A stretch of DNA of 22,778 bases from a virus. Below are positions 1 through 8,483 of this stretch, piece by piece (position 1 is the first letter of the stretch; each line of letters begins with the position of its first letter). The DNA is taken from IMG/VR virus record IMGVR_UViG_3300025405_000033, positions 1 through 22,778 of that record; one strand, 5' to 3'. The notes under the pieces were generated by a model. That model was not told the origin of the DNA. It searched no databases and saw only the letters and a list, made by a program, of their open reading frames with translations. The translations under genes were made by a program, and so were the position numbers.

Positions 1-1951
1 CACCAGCCGGGAAAATAGACGCATTAGTAGTTTGGTTGGCGAGCTCTACGGCGACAGGAGCCGTAGCCGAATATGTATATGCCGTAGCAGCACTGCCGCC
101 CGTAGCGCCGCGCGTGCAGCCCGTAAACGTGGTGCCGGTCAACCCGGTATAAGTCACATACTCCACGACGCCCGTATTGCCAGACCCAACCAAACGGAAA
201 GCCCCGCTATTCGGAAAACCGGCAGTGCTTGCCACGTTGATCGTGGTGTCGCCGGTGCCAACGCTAGACGTAATCGTGGTGATCGGTTGAATGCAATATG
301 ACTCGTAGTGCGCCGGCAAGTTGCCAGATCGCATCCACGCTTCAGTGTAGGTGTTGTTGTTCTGAACTTTGTGACAGTAAATCATCTGCCCCAGATTGGT
401 GCGCAAACCAAAGCGGATGAACCCCGCACCATACCAAGAGTAGTCAATATACCACATTTGCATCTTGGTCAGGTCAATGGTGTAGCCCGAGGGGCCAGTG
501 CCATCACACTTGTCCAGGTTCCAAGACGATTGCGGAAAGCGCGTTTCAATGGTCAACGACGCAACCACGTTCGATGAAGTGGCAGCACGATATTCCGGCA
601 CAATCTGAATCTGAGTGTTGCTGGAAATCGAATTTACACGGTAGCTTTGACCGCGAATGACAATATAGCTGCCAGGAACTAACTGCTGCGAGAACAGAGT
701 ATTCGTGCCGGTGACAACATTGGAACCGCTAGTAACCGCGATTGTGCCTGCAATCTGTTGAGTGCTTTGCCGACGAACCGCGTTTAGGGTTTGGCCGTCA
801 AACTCAAAAAAGATCCCGTTCTGCTGGTCCATAATGCCAATGCGGTGCGCAGTGCCATACCAGCTATAAGAACTGACATAGATCGGGAACCCCGTAGCAG
901 GAGAAACCGCCGGAGCGTTGTTGCAAGTATAGGTCAAGGAAGTCGGAGTAACCGTCACAACCTGCCAAATGCCGTTGTATTGCGACTGAACGCATCCGCT
1001 AACCTGGATATAAGATCCCGGCGTCATATTGTGGACGAACTTGGTGTTCACCGTGATCGTCGTGCCTGAAGCGGTCAGGCTATCAACGAACATGGCGTTC
1101 TTCATAATAGACCCAGTAGACATCTGAATCGCCTTGCCGGACTGATACCGGAAATAACGACGTGTCTGACGGATGATCTGAGCGCCAGGAGAGCCAACAC
1201 CGGCAGAGAACTGAATGCCACCGTCGTAAGCGCGGTGAATCGAGAACCCGTTTGGAGTGCAATACAGAGTGCTTGTCGAACCGGCAGACGCCGTAATCGT
1301 GCCAGTGGGAGCGTTTGCAACGGTGAACGTGAACGTGTTGTTCGTCGGAACCGTGGCAACCTGAAACATGCCATTCGGCGGGTTCGTCGTGGACGTAGTG
1401 CCGACAACATAGATCAGGTTGCCTACAGACAAGCCGTGGCCGTAGTTGGTCGCAGCAGTAACAGTTGTGCCTGCGTTCGTGAACGCAAAACCCGCACTCG
1501 AAGACACCGGAATAGCAGCACCAGTGTAGAACGTGCCCGTATAGATGTAGGTTTTGGTGCTGTCGTAAATGCTGCCAGAAGTTGCATCTACCGTCCCAGG
1601 AAGCTGGGTGTAGGTGAAGCTGCTTACGCTGGTCGTGGTTACAATGAACCAACCATTCGCCAGCACGTCAGTCGTGCTTTGCACATAGAGCGGAGTTCCA
1701 ACCGCCGGGTTGGCAGTCGAAGTCACGGTAACAGTGCCGCTAGAGATCGACACGCCAGTGATCGTCAGCGGGCTGGTCGGGTTGTAAAACGCAGTGGGAC
1801 GATTATTCGTCATATTGACGAAATCCCACTTAGTCGGCTGCAAACCATACTCGAAGTCCGTGTCGATCAACGACTGCGGCGTAGACGTGCGAATCTTGGC
1901 AACGGCGTCTAGCTGTTCTTCTTTAGGGATGATCTGGAGAACGTCGGGCAT
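1..1951 (-). CDS. Large modular virion (tail) protein, 3' end outside window
   Basis: An open frame of 650 codons starts at ATG 1951 and has no stop before the left edge, so the gene is partial. At least three similar beta-rich modules are visible, near residues 62-116, 156-211 and 286-344. Each has the pattern of a short strand, a 'VG.LIYV.G' or 'PGSYIQVSG'-like turn, 'NG.W.V' or 'NGMFQV', then an aromatic 'FTYT'/'FTFT'/'LTYT' strand. Residues about 556-620 show another module common in phage tail proteins, with 'STAGFPNSGAFRL', 'VEYVTYTG' and 'FTGCTRGA'. No catalytic motif is visible. From the modules and its place after the ejection genes I infer a tail-associated structural protein, perhaps a fibre or baseplate-like part. 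It lies 11 bp after the 72-residue gene. The frame is certain; the role is inferred. Confidence 0.85.
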   Translation of the reverse strand, partial: MPDVLQIIPKEEQLDAVAKIRTSTPQSLIDTDFEYGLQPTKWDFVNMTNNRPTAFYNPTSPLTITGVSISSGTVTVTSTANPAVGTPLYVQSTTDVLANGWFIVTTTSVSSFTYTQLPGTVDATSGSIYDSTKTYIYTGTFYTGAAIPVSSSAGFAFTNAGTTVTAATNYGHGLSVGNLIYVVGTTSTTNPPNGMFQVATVPTNNTFTFTVANAPTGTITASAGSTSTLYCTPNGFSIHRAYDGGIQFSAGVGSPGAQIIRQTRRYFRYQSGKAIQMSTGSIMKNAMFVDSLTASGTTITVNTKFVHNMTPGSYIQVSGCVQSQYNGIWQVVTVTPTSLTYTCNNAPAVSPATGFPIYVSSYSWYGTAHRIGIMDQQNGIFFEFDGQTLNAVRRQSTQQIAGTIAVTSGSNVVTGTNTLFSQQLVPGSYIVIRGQSYRVNSISSNTQIQIVPEYRAATSSNVVASLTIETRFPQSSWNLDKCDGTGPSGYTIDLTKMQMWYIDYSWYGAGFIRFGLRTNLGQMIYCHKVQNNNTYTEAWMRSGNLPAHYESYCIQPITTITSSVGTGDTTINVASTAGFPNSGAFRLVGSGNTGVVEYVTYTGLTGTTFTGCTRGATGGSAATAYTYSATAPVAVELANQTTNASIFPAG

Positions 1952-1962
1952 GGTTTGCTACC

Positions 1963-2181
1963 TCAGTAAACGGTTTTGCCGGGCTTGGTCGTGCGGCTGT
2001 TTTTAGTATCGTCAGCGCCTTTTCGCCAACTAAACATGGCGCGATAACCACCCGGAGGCATACCATCGCCCTGACAGAACTGGCTGCCCATACCATACTT
2101 GTCTTGCGGGATCTGCGCCCGCGAAGCCGTAGCAACGCGGAATACGTTATTCCTCAGGCGGTTGTTGCTGCTGTCTTTCAC
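1963..2181 (-). CDS. Small phage protein of unknown function, GTG start
   Basis: This 72-residue frame is not recognised. I place the start at GTG 2181 because AAGGA sits eight bases upstream. No ATG gives a good start: the one at 2226 lies deep inside the holin-like gene and lacks a site. The product is rich in Gly, Met, Arg and Asn, with 'DKYGMGSQFCQGDGMPPGG' in the middle and a basic tail, and has no membrane segment. Its first 35 bp overlap the end of the holin-like gene in another frame, and it ends 11 bp before the large tail gene. An internal ATG after the holin stop would give a much shorter protein, so the exact start is uncertain. Confidence 0.6.
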   Translation of the reverse strand: MKDSSNNRLRNNVFRVATASRAQIPQDKYGMGSQFCQGDGMPPGGYRAMFSWRKGADDTKNSRTTKPGKTVY

Positions 2182-2377
2182 TTTTCTTTTCCTTGAACAA
2201 AGATGGAACGAATACAACGGTGCCAAAGAACGCCGCCATGATAATCCGTTCTTGCGTCGGGTCGTGCATCACCCAGCAAGCCAAAGCGAACGTCATGCAG
2301 AGAGACAGGATAGTAAGAACCCGGTCGCTGATGACTTGAAAAGCGATGCGAACAATCTGCAAAATAACGGCGTCCAT
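2147..2377 (-). CDS. Holin-like small membrane protein
   Basis: A 76-residue protein with an amphipathic N-terminus and two hydrophobic segments, about residues 20-38 ('LTILSLCMTFALACWVM') and 44-60 ('IIMAAFFGTVVFVPSLF'). A short charged, Gln-rich tail ('KEKKSERQQQQPPEE') follows. Size, two membrane spans and a charged C-terminus match phage holins, which open the inner membrane at lysis. No endolysin gene lies next to it in the window, so this call rests on topology and on its place among late genes. It could instead be another small phage membrane protein. The ATG at 2377 follows an AGGGGAC box by five bases. A 78-codon frame over the same bases (2178-2414) has no such site or membrane pattern and was not chosen. 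Confidence 0.6.
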   Translation of the reverse strand: MDAVILQIVRIAFQVISDRVLTILSLCMTFALACWVMHDPTQERIIMAAFFGTVVFVPSLFKEKKSERQQQQPPEE

Positions 2378-2417
2378 AGGTGTCCCCTAAGTTAACTGTG
2401 GAAACACCATACATCGT

Positions 2418-2621
2418 TTATTCTTCCTCGTCACCGCCAAAGAAACCAGAACCAAAGTCGTCGTCACTCACCTTTTGTTTGATCTTTTCCAGATTCAAAG
2501 CACGGTCAAGCACACGCATCTTGTCGATCAAAGTGGCATTAGGATCGTTCATAACATCTTTCAGCAACTTGCTGATGGCAGATTCCAAGTCAGGATTGAT
2601 GCCTTTAGCCTTTTTTGCCAC
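2418..2621 (-). CDS. Small acidic-tailed helical phage protein, GTG start
   Basis: A 67-residue protein starting at GTG 2621, chosen because AAAGGAG lies six bases upstream. The ATG at 2666 would add 15 residues that only read through the neighbouring gene. The N-terminus is basic ('[15 protein letters not shown]'), the middle is helical ('[18 protein letters not shown]'), and the end is strongly acidic with aromatic residues ('[15 protein letters not shown]'). This resembles a small protein often seen in podovirus-like genomes. In T7-type phages the small terminase is also short and acidic and lies next to the holin, so a packaging role is a real alternative, but I see no decisive motif. It overlaps the upstream gene by 17 bp in another frame. 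Confidence 0.7.
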   Translation of the reverse strand: MAKKAKGINPDLESAISKLLKDVMNDPNATLIDKMRVLDRALNLEKIKQKVSDDDFGSGFFGGDEEE

Positions 2622-2754
2622 GATGCACTCCTTTTGCTTTGCGAGCGGTGCTAAGAGCAGCCGCAATCGCCTGCTTTTGTGGATGGCCGGATTTCACCAT
2701 TTCGCTAATATTTTTGCTGATGGTTGTTTTGCTCGAACCTTTTTTGAGCGGCAT
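2605..2754 (-). CDS. Small basic protein resembling the DUF6496 type
   Basis: A 49-residue basic protein. Its ATG overlaps the stop of the 747-residue gene (TAATG at 2754), so translation is probably coupled. It begins '[19 protein letters not shown]' and holds '[19 protein letters not shown]'. The KQAIA-x-ALS-x-AR core is like that of DUF6496 proteins and of short proteins common in tailed-phage genomes. It ends with Lys, Arg and His. The function of this group is unknown to me. Binding to nucleic acid is a guess from charge. The frame is supported by the motif, the coupled start and the following gene, whose ribosome-binding site lies inside its end. Confidence 0.75.
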   Translation of the reverse strand: MPLKKGSSKTTISKNISEMVKSGHPQKQAIAAALSTARKAKGVHRGKKG

Positions 2755-4997
2755 TAGTCTGTTCCTAGCAGTGAAGATGCAGCGCGGCGAGCAGCCCAGC
2801 CTCCAAGGGGGACGCCTACGGCAGAAGTCGCGGCTGTGCCAATAACAACGGTGCGGGCTTTGTTCCGCTTATCAATGGCCGTTTTCAGTTTTTCAACCAG
2901 CAACTCAGCTTGCGCGTGTTGATCGGGCGGCAATTCGCTTTTCAACGTGCCGACCAATTTTGCGGCCGCATCTTGTCGCGCCTTGGAACTAAGAGCACTA
3001 TTTAATGTATTCAAATCTTCAGTCAGGCTTCCGCTACGCTTGGCTATGTCCTTCATGCTGCTGCTGATGGCGTCAACTTGCCTTTCCAGATCCCTGTATT
3101 CGCGTTCTGCCTTGTTTTGCAAACCTTTCAAACGAACGCCGCCAGCTTCATGTTCTTCCAGCCGCGCAGCATAATTGCCCAACTTTTTCCGCAAGCCGGG
3201 GACTGCATCCACAAAAGCATTGTTTGGGTTATCTAGCCAAGCGCGGGCTTCTTTCGCACCCAACCCTTTCAATTTATCAGTGGCATATTGCTCGGCAAGC
3301 TGGTTGACTTGTGTCTCGCCCATAAGGCGTTGAGCAAATTTCACCGAATCCCTGTCTCGAAACACATGCTGGCCCAACTGGCCTTCAGGGGTTTGATACA
3401 CGCCGCCTTCAGAAGAATACGGGATCTCTTGTTTGCCGGTTAACTTCTCGCCAAATTTAGTTTTCCAAGCATTGTAAGCTCGGGAAGCCTCGGCATAATC
3501 GCCGCGAGCATAGTTTTCTTCCCCAACCCAACGCTTCATGGCCGCTTCTAGGCGGTCAGCAACGCCCTTGATTTCTCGCTTTTGCGTTCCTGTAAAACCT
3601 TCAATCGCTTTCTTTTCCTGCAAATCGCGCAAATGACGCAATTCGCGGTCAACCAAACCAAAATCGACTTGCCGACCCGCTTGGGTGCCAGGCAAAACAC
3701 CGGCTGCTTCCAACTGAGAAGCCAGTTCAGGGTCAATATTAGACGGGGCTTCTTTGGATTGAGGATACAACGCTTCCTTCAACCGCTTGGCAGTTGCGGC
3801 TTCGTCCGCGCTGACATTCTTGAGTTCGCCAGAACCGCCTTGAATAAGCGTATCCAATTCGGATTCTAGAGCCTTGCCTTCCGGCGACAAACCAAACGGT
3901 TGAATGGATTGCTTGTTGTTGGCTACTTCAAGGTAACGCCGGAATGGCTTGCCGCCTTCTTCGGCCTGCACTTTTTCTGCTGCCTCAAAGCTGCGTTCAG
4001 CCAACGGACGCAACTGCCCCTCAACATGCTTATTAACAGCAATTTGTTCGCCGGTTGTGGGATTAGGCAAGCCCGCTATTTTGCGAGCCTGCTCTTGTGC
4101 CACAATGTCTTCAGGGTAGGTTGCATCCAAAACCTTTGCTGTAGCTTCTTTGCGATCCAAAGAATCCCGCATGTGTTGAGCCAATCGTTTGTCTTCAGCC
4201 GACAAACTTTTGATCTTGCCGTCAGCCAGATCTTTTGCTTTTTGCACGAGATCAAGTTCAGCTTGAGTGGCTTTGCGACCAAGTGCTGTAGACAAGTAAT
4301 TGTTAACCGCATTGACGCCAGAACCGACTAATGGAATGGCAATTCCCAAAGTGGCTCCAAGGCCCCCGCCAATTAAAGCGTCTATGCCTTTCCCCTTCAA
4401 ACGCTTTGTATAATCTTTTTCAGTGCTAGGAGATAAAGCGCCAGACAAAACGCCATATCCGCCGCCAATACCCATCCCTTTCAGAATGCTGGAACCCAAG
4501 GTTGCGATTTCAGATACGGCAGCAGGGGCTTTGAGTAAAGCGGAAGCAGCGCCACCGGCAAGCATTGGAATTGCTTGTGTGCCATAATAACCTATGCGAG
4601 CAGCCGCTGGATCTGCGTTAACTGCCTCTTTCCAAGCGGCACTTGCTTGGCGCGAAAGATCAGGCCCCAAAGTGCCGCCGTATTCATTCGGCAAAAGGCC
4701 GGTAACGCCACCAGCCAACCCTACCCCATAGGATGTTGCGCCTTTGACGGCGGCCTTAGATGCTTTTGGCGATAATGCCATGCCCATAGACGCCGCATAG
4801 TCCGTATACGGGTCATAGCCATTATCGGCGGGCGCAGAAGCTTTGGCAGGTGTATTTGACGCAGACGTTTCAGCGAGAAACGCTTTTGGATCAAAGCCAG
4901 ATGAATCCGAAGACGTTTCAGCGAGAAACGCTTTTGGATCAAAGCCAGATGAATCCGAAGACGTTTCAGCAAGAAACGCTTTGGGGTCAAAAGCCAT
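2754..4997 (-). CDS. Large internal virion / ejection protein with N-terminal tandem repeats
   Basis: A 747-residue protein, the largest complete one here. It opens with three copies of [16 protein letters not shown] (residues 3-18, 19-34 and a shortened 35-45). A Gly/Ala-rich region with several hydrophobic stretches (about residues 85-250) follows, with glycine-zipper patterns such as '[17 protein letters not shown]'. Long charged helices with likely coiled coils fill about 250-700. A last hydrophobic segment ('[17 protein letters not shown]') lies near the C-terminus. I see no transglycosylase or peptidase motif. 'FDPxAxLA' motifs near the N-terminus occur in other very large phage virion proteins. 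From composition and place after two similar genes I infer a protein packed in the head and injected, able to sit in membranes. The start overlaps the previous stop (TAATG at 4997). Confidence 0.75.
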   Translation of the reverse strand: MAFDPKAFLAETSSDSSGFDPKAFLAETSSDSSGFDPKAFLAETSASNTPAKASAPADNGYDPYTDYAASMGMALSPKASKAAVKGATSYGVGLAGGVTGLLPNEYGGTLGPDLSRQASAAWKEAVNADPAAARIGYYGTQAIPMLAGGAASALLKAPAAVSEIATLGSSILKGMGIGGGYGVLSGALSPSTEKDYTKRLKGKGIDALIGGGLGATLGIAIPLVGSGVNAVNNYLSTALGRKATQAELDLVQKAKDLADGKIKSLSAEDKRLAQHMRDSLDRKEATAKVLDATYPEDIVAQEQARKIAGLPNPTTGEQIAVNKHVEGQLRPLAERSFEAAEKVQAEEGGKPFRRYLEVANNKQSIQPFGLSPEGKALESELDTLIQGGSGELKNVSADEAATAKRLKEALYPQSKEAPSNIDPELASQLEAAGVLPGTQAGRQVDFGLVDRELRHLRDLQEKKAIEGFTGTQKREIKGVADRLEAAMKRWVGEENYARGDYAEASRAYNAWKTKFGEKLTGKQEIPYSSEGGVYQTPEGQLGQHVFRDRDSVKFAQRLMGETQVNQLAEQYATDKLKGLGAKEARAWLDNPNNAFVDAVPGLRKKLGNYAARLEEHEAGGVRLKGLQNKAEREYRDLERQVDAISSSMKDIAKRSGSLTEDLNTLNSALSSKARQDAAAKLVGTLKSELPPDQHAQAELLVEKLKTAIDKRNKARTVVIGTAATSAVGVPLGGWAARRAASSLLGTD
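4864..4995 (-). repeat. 48-bp tandem repeat encoding a 16-residue repeat
   Basis: Two exact 48-bp copies lie at 4864-4911 and 4912-4959. A diverged third copy lies at 4960-4995 and includes the first codons of the 747-residue gene. Forty-eight is a multiple of three, so copy-number change would keep the frame. The exact identity of two copies against the drift of the third suggests a recent duplication. Confidence 0.95.
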
Positions 4998-6565
4998 TAA
5001 CCGCCTCCAAGTGTTCTGTTAGCTTTTTTACGCACTGCGTCCGCATTCGGGTCATTGGGGTTCTCATTTGCCCATGCCAAAGCTTTTCTAGCTTTTTCCA
5101 GTTGTTCAGGAGTTATTGAAGGCGTTTGGTTTCCGGGCGCAGCAGGATTGCCTGCAGAAGGAGCGCCGGACGCTTGCTGCGGGGTTGTCCCCGGCAAAGA
5201 AATATGCGGCAAAGCCTTGTAAACTTTGTCAAACTGATCTTGGGTCAAATTGGTTGATTGAGCCAACTGAGTTGCGCGCCGCGTCATAATATCGACGAAC
5301 GCTTCTTTGGTCAGGTTTTTGGGGTCCAACAACGGAGTGAGCGTTTTCATCACGGCAACAGGAAGCAAAGAACCGCCACGGGCTGCGCGTTCAGATTCCA
5401 AAATTGTAAAAATAGCTTCTTTGTAGAAGACAACATTTTTGTCGTTGGCAGACAAATTTGCTTCTTTGGCAGCCGCATCAATATTGCGGGAAATTTGTGT
5501 TTGAGCATCACTTGCATTGATAAACGAATCGTTAGACCCGAGCACCACGTTGCGTTTCCACCAAGATTCAACGCCTGTAGAAACTTTGTTCAATTCGCCA
5601 AAGAGAATTTCAGGACTTTTAGCGCGTTCTACCAATGCAAGCGTATCTCGTGCTGATCGAACTGCACCGACAATTGTTGTGGCTTCTTTTTCCGGCACGC
5701 TTGGTAGACCGGCGTTAGCAAGAGAGCGGGAATTGATACCTTCTCCAGCCGCAGGTTTAGGACGATAGCCCTCAAGCGGTTGGTAAGAGACATTTCCATC
5801 CGGTCCAACCGCAGCTTTGATAAAAGCCGGAGTGCCATCAGGCAACGTAACTTGTATCGGTGCTTGAGCGGCAACTTGATCTCGATGCCGAATACGCTCC
5901 AAATTAACCGAGTTGGCGTATTGCGCACCCAACCGTTCACGATCTTGCAAAAGGCTCGTAATGCCTTGCAGCCCTTTGGCACGGGCAGTGTGCAGCATAA
6001 TTTGATCGTCATGCTTCAACGCTTCAGCCTGAACGCCTTGAATAGCCGCATCCAAGTTGCCCTTGGCGCTAGTCAAAGCTAGTTCATAGTCTGTTTTACG
6101 CTTAGCAAGTTCCGCGTTGAACCGTTGAGTTGCTGCTTGGAAGTTGCTGTATTCACGGTCATAGAGGTCTTTGCGACCTTGTTGATAGCCTTGCATCATG
6201 CCGGTCATAGCCGACATAGCGTCCATGCCGCTGCTTTTGCCTTTGCCACCGATCATAGTGCCAAGAACGCCCAACATACCAAACAGGCCGGAGAGTTCGG
6301 TTGCTGTTTCTTTAGTCGGGATAAACTCTGGCGTAGGGCCAAGTTCCTTAATGGGAACAGCCGCCTGTTGCAACGCACCAACATATTGCCTTTGAGCTCC
6401 AGCGGTGCCTTGCGCAATCTCTTGTGCTTTCGCGGCTTGTTCTCGTCCTACGGCAATATCTTCTGCCATACCGGCCTGAATGCCGCCCATAGCACTTGTC
6501 GGAATTGGCAAAGTATTCATGCTTGCCACCCCGCCAATCCCAGTCGAAGTGAGAGTGTCGCTCAT
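4997..6565 (-). CDS. Putative internal virion / ejection protein
   Basis: A 522-residue protein, not recognised as a named family. The first ~90 residues are Ala/Gln/Gly-rich. A hydrophobic Gly/Met-rich stretch ('LSGLFGMLGVLGTMIGG') near residues 91-107 is followed by 'MDAMSAMTGMMQGYQQGRK'. A long charged helical region, probably coiled coil, runs to about 240. A mixed domain follows, and the end is low complexity ('ASGAPSAGNPAAPGNQTPS') with a short charged helix. Such a hydrophobic hairpin next to long helices is common in proteins that podoviruses eject with their DNA. The gene sits in a row of three large proteins of this type, joined to both neighbours by TAATG overlaps. Function is inferred from composition and place only. 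Confidence 0.7.
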   Translation of the reverse strand: MSDTLTSTGIGGVASMNTLPIPTSAMGGIQAGMAEDIAVGREQAAKAQEIAQGTAGAQRQYVGALQQAAVPIKELGPTPEFIPTKETATELSGLFGMLGVLGTMIGGKGKSSGMDAMSAMTGMMQGYQQGRKDLYDREYSNFQAATQRFNAELAKRKTDYELALTSAKGNLDAAIQGVQAEALKHDDQIMLHTARAKGLQGITSLLQDRERLGAQYANSVNLERIRHRDQVAAQAPIQVTLPDGTPAFIKAAVGPDGNVSYQPLEGYRPKPAAGEGINSRSLANAGLPSVPEKEATTIVGAVRSARDTLALVERAKSPEILFGELNKVSTGVESWWKRNVVLGSNDSFINASDAQTQISRNIDAAAKEANLSANDKNVVFYKEAIFTILESERAARGGSLLPVAVMKTLTPLLDPKNLTKEAFVDIMTRRATQLAQSTNLTQDQFDKVYKALPHISLPGTTPQQASGAPSAGNPAAPGNQTPSITPEQLEKARKALAWANENPNDPNADAVRKKANRTLGGG

Positions 6566-7623
6566 TATTGAGTCCTCGCCGGAGTTGCAGTCGATGCCAT
6601 AGAAGGCACCAACATACGAGCCAGAGTCGAGTAATAATTGGAGGTCATAGTTTGCAACTGCTGGTTGGCCTGCAACCCGGCTTGAATGCCCTGAGCGACA
6701 TAGGCATCACCAACCCGAGCCGTGCTCATGCCCAACGTCATTTGGTTGTCCAACAGCGTGTTGTAAATGTTTCCAAGCTGAGTTGCAGCCTGTTGTGCGC
6801 CCACACCACCCTTATTGGAAACTTGTTGGTTGATCTGCGCCTGGGCGGCCTGATACGCCTGTTGCGATTGCGGGGTGAGTTCACCGCGTTGTGCAGCGCT
6901 TATCATCGACTGCCCTTGTTGCTGGAAAGGTGCGGCCAAAGCAGCATACTGCGCTTGCGTCTGGTTTGCCTGTCTGCGAGCGGCTGCTTGCTGGCTCAAT
7001 CCCAACCCAAGACCGCCTGCACCAAGCCCCAACTTAAGCAAATTGGAAGGATCTTGTAGTGCATTCAAAGCCGAGGTTTGCGTTCTGCTCAACCAGCTGG
7101 GCGGCGGACCTTTTTCAACAGTCTGATTCTGTTGTTGATCGGGCGACACCGCTGCGGTCTGATCTGCACCGGCAAACGTCGGGGCAAACGCCCCTGTTGT
7201 CGGCGCAGTCGTCGAAATATTTACTTGCGGATTTACGGCACCATAAGCTGTGCCATAATCGGTTGTAGACGGCTGCATCTGGCCGGTCTGACCAAAACCC
7301 GAAAATTCTTGGGGCGGGGAAACAGATTCCGGGGCCGCTACTGGCGTGGTTTGTGTAGCCGTTGGCGGAGGAGTAACTGGTTCAAGCTGTGCAGGAGGCG
7401 TATAAAATTCATCCACGCCTTCCATCGCAAATTCAAGCAACCCAGTCTCGGGGTTGATCTTCCCAGAACCACCGTGTGCTTTCAACAACGCAGCTTCTCT
7501 GGGCGAAATGTGAGCAAGGATAGTATCACCCTTGCGGCCGCGCGAACGAAGGATCTGAGCAAGACCTTTCAGGTCCAAATCAGACATTGCATCGGTCTTT
7601 AACGCCTTCGCGAGACTTGCCAT
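6565..7623 (-). CDS. Gln-rich virion protein with conserved 'GDTILAHISPREAALLK' segment
   Basis: A 352-residue protein. Residues about 30-65 carry 'GDTILAHISPREAALLK' and then 'GSGKINPETGLLEF', a segment that recurs in phage virion proteins. A disordered Pro/Thr/Gln region (about 75-175) follows. Next comes a short Gly/Leu hydrophobic stretch ('LLKLGLGAGGLGLGLSQ') near 195, then a Gln/Ala-rich helical region to the end. The pattern suits an internal or ejection protein, and the gene sits between two others of that kind. It begins two bases after the previous stop; only a weak GGAA precedes the ATG, so coupling to the upstream gene is likely. No enzyme motif is visible. Confidence 0.7.
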   Translation of the reverse strand: MASLAKALKTDAMSDLDLKGLAQILRSRGRKGDTILAHISPREAALLKAHGGSGKINPETGLLEFAMEGVDEFYTPPAQLEPVTPPPTATQTTPVAAPESVSPPQEFSGFGQTGQMQPSTTDYGTAYGAVNPQVNISTTAPTTGAFAPTFAGADQTAAVSPDQQQNQTVEKGPPPSWLSRTQTSALNALQDPSNLLKLGLGAGGLGLGLSQQAAARRQANQTQAQYAALAAPFQQQGQSMISAAQRGELTPQSQQAYQAAQAQINQQVSNKGGVGAQQAATQLGNIYNTLLDNQMTLGMSTARVGDAYVAQGIQAGLQANQQLQTMTSNYYSTLARMLVPSMASTATPARTQ

Positions 7624-7625
7624 GA

Positions 7626-8483
7626 CTAAGTTCCAGACCCATCAGTTTGCCGCAAAGAAGCAGCGTTCCACACATTGCGATTAGACGAACCAGTATCAGA
7701 CGAACCAAAGTAAGTTCCGCCCGGTTGATACGACAAATCAGGCGATAAACTCAAACCCTGAGCAAGAGCAGCAGTTGAAGGAGAAGGAATGATCCCCGCT
7801 CCTGTAGAAGAAACGCCACCACCACTTGGGAATGCAGCACCTAGAGCCAAATTACTTGCCAAACCACCAGCAATTTGACCGCCAATAGATGACGTAGGCT
7901 CGTTTGAAAAGGCTGAATACAAGCTAGAGCCAATTCCGCTGGCCGCACCGCCCAAAGCACCGAGTTCAGCCGCAGTGCCAATGTTCTGACCAGTAGCAGC
8001 AGCACCAGCAGCACCAGATACGCCGCCTACAATGCCATTACTCAAGCCGCTGCTAAGCGCATCTGAAGTCGTGTATCCCAGTGAAGTCCCCAAAGTGGGA
8101 GATACGGTAGATCCGACAAGGTTTTGAACGGTTGGGCTAATAGCACTGCCCACACCACCGCTAATTGCGCCACCAAGCGCACCTTGCCCGATATCACCGC
8201 CCTGAACAGCAGCAGATGCAGCACCAGTTGCGGAGCCTACAATGGCTCCTGAAGCGGCGTTAGCAACGGTCGTGATGGCAGACAACGAGCCAGCCGCATC
8301 AGCGGCAGCAGCAGCCGTAGGCGCGCTTATAGCGGCAGCAGCGGCAGCCTCACCGCCAAGCGCACTCGCAATAGCCGGAGCAATCAAAGGAGCGGCAACC
8401 AATCCGATGCCAGCCGACACAACCGCCAACACAATAGGAGCGATCGTCTTGTTGTGTTTGATTAAACTACTGAGCCAAGACAT
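7626..8483 (-). CDS. Ala/Gly/Ser-rich membrane-active virion protein
   Basis: A 285-residue protein made mostly of Ala, Gly and Ser. A basic N-terminus ('SSLIKHNKT') precedes a strong hydrophobic segment (about residues 14-42, 'IAPIVLAVVSAGIGLVAAPL'). Repeated small-residue motifs such as 'GALGGAISGGVGSAIS' and 'LGALGGAASGIGSSL' then look like glycine zippers. The C-terminal 60 residues are polar and disordered. This composition is typical of phage proteins thought to enter or span the host envelope during DNA entry. The start overlaps the previous stop (TAATG at 8483). A structural minor head protein is the alternative. No named family is recognised. Confidence 0.65.
   Translation of the reverse strand: MSWLSSLIKHNKTIAPIVLAVVSAGIGLVAAPLIAPAIASALGGEAAAAAAISAPTAAAAADAAGSLSAITTVANAASGAIVGSATGAASAAVQGGDIGQGALGGAISGGVGSAISPTVQNLVGSTVSPTLGTSLGYTTSDALSSGLSNGIVGGVSGAAGAAATGQNIGTAAELGALGGAASGIGSSLYSAFSNEPTSSIGGQIAGGLASNLALGAAFPSGGGVSSTGAGIIPSPSTAALAQGLSLSPDLSYQPGGTYFGSSDTGSSNRNVWNAASLRQTDGSGT

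Noticed and set aside
1083-1652. 189-codon Cys/His-rich minus-strand frame
   Set aside because: It is an alternative frame of the large tail gene; its Cys/His richness comes from out-of-frame reading of Thr/Val-rich codons.
32-2395. Many open frames on the plus strand at the left end
   Set aside because: They lie antisense to the long minus-strand tail gene and its neighbours, have Arg-rich shadow-like composition, and lack ribosome sites and recognisable motifs.
2178-2414. 78-codon frame over the holin-like gene
   Set aside because: It overlaps in another frame, has no membrane pattern and no ribosome site; the 2377 start has both support lines.
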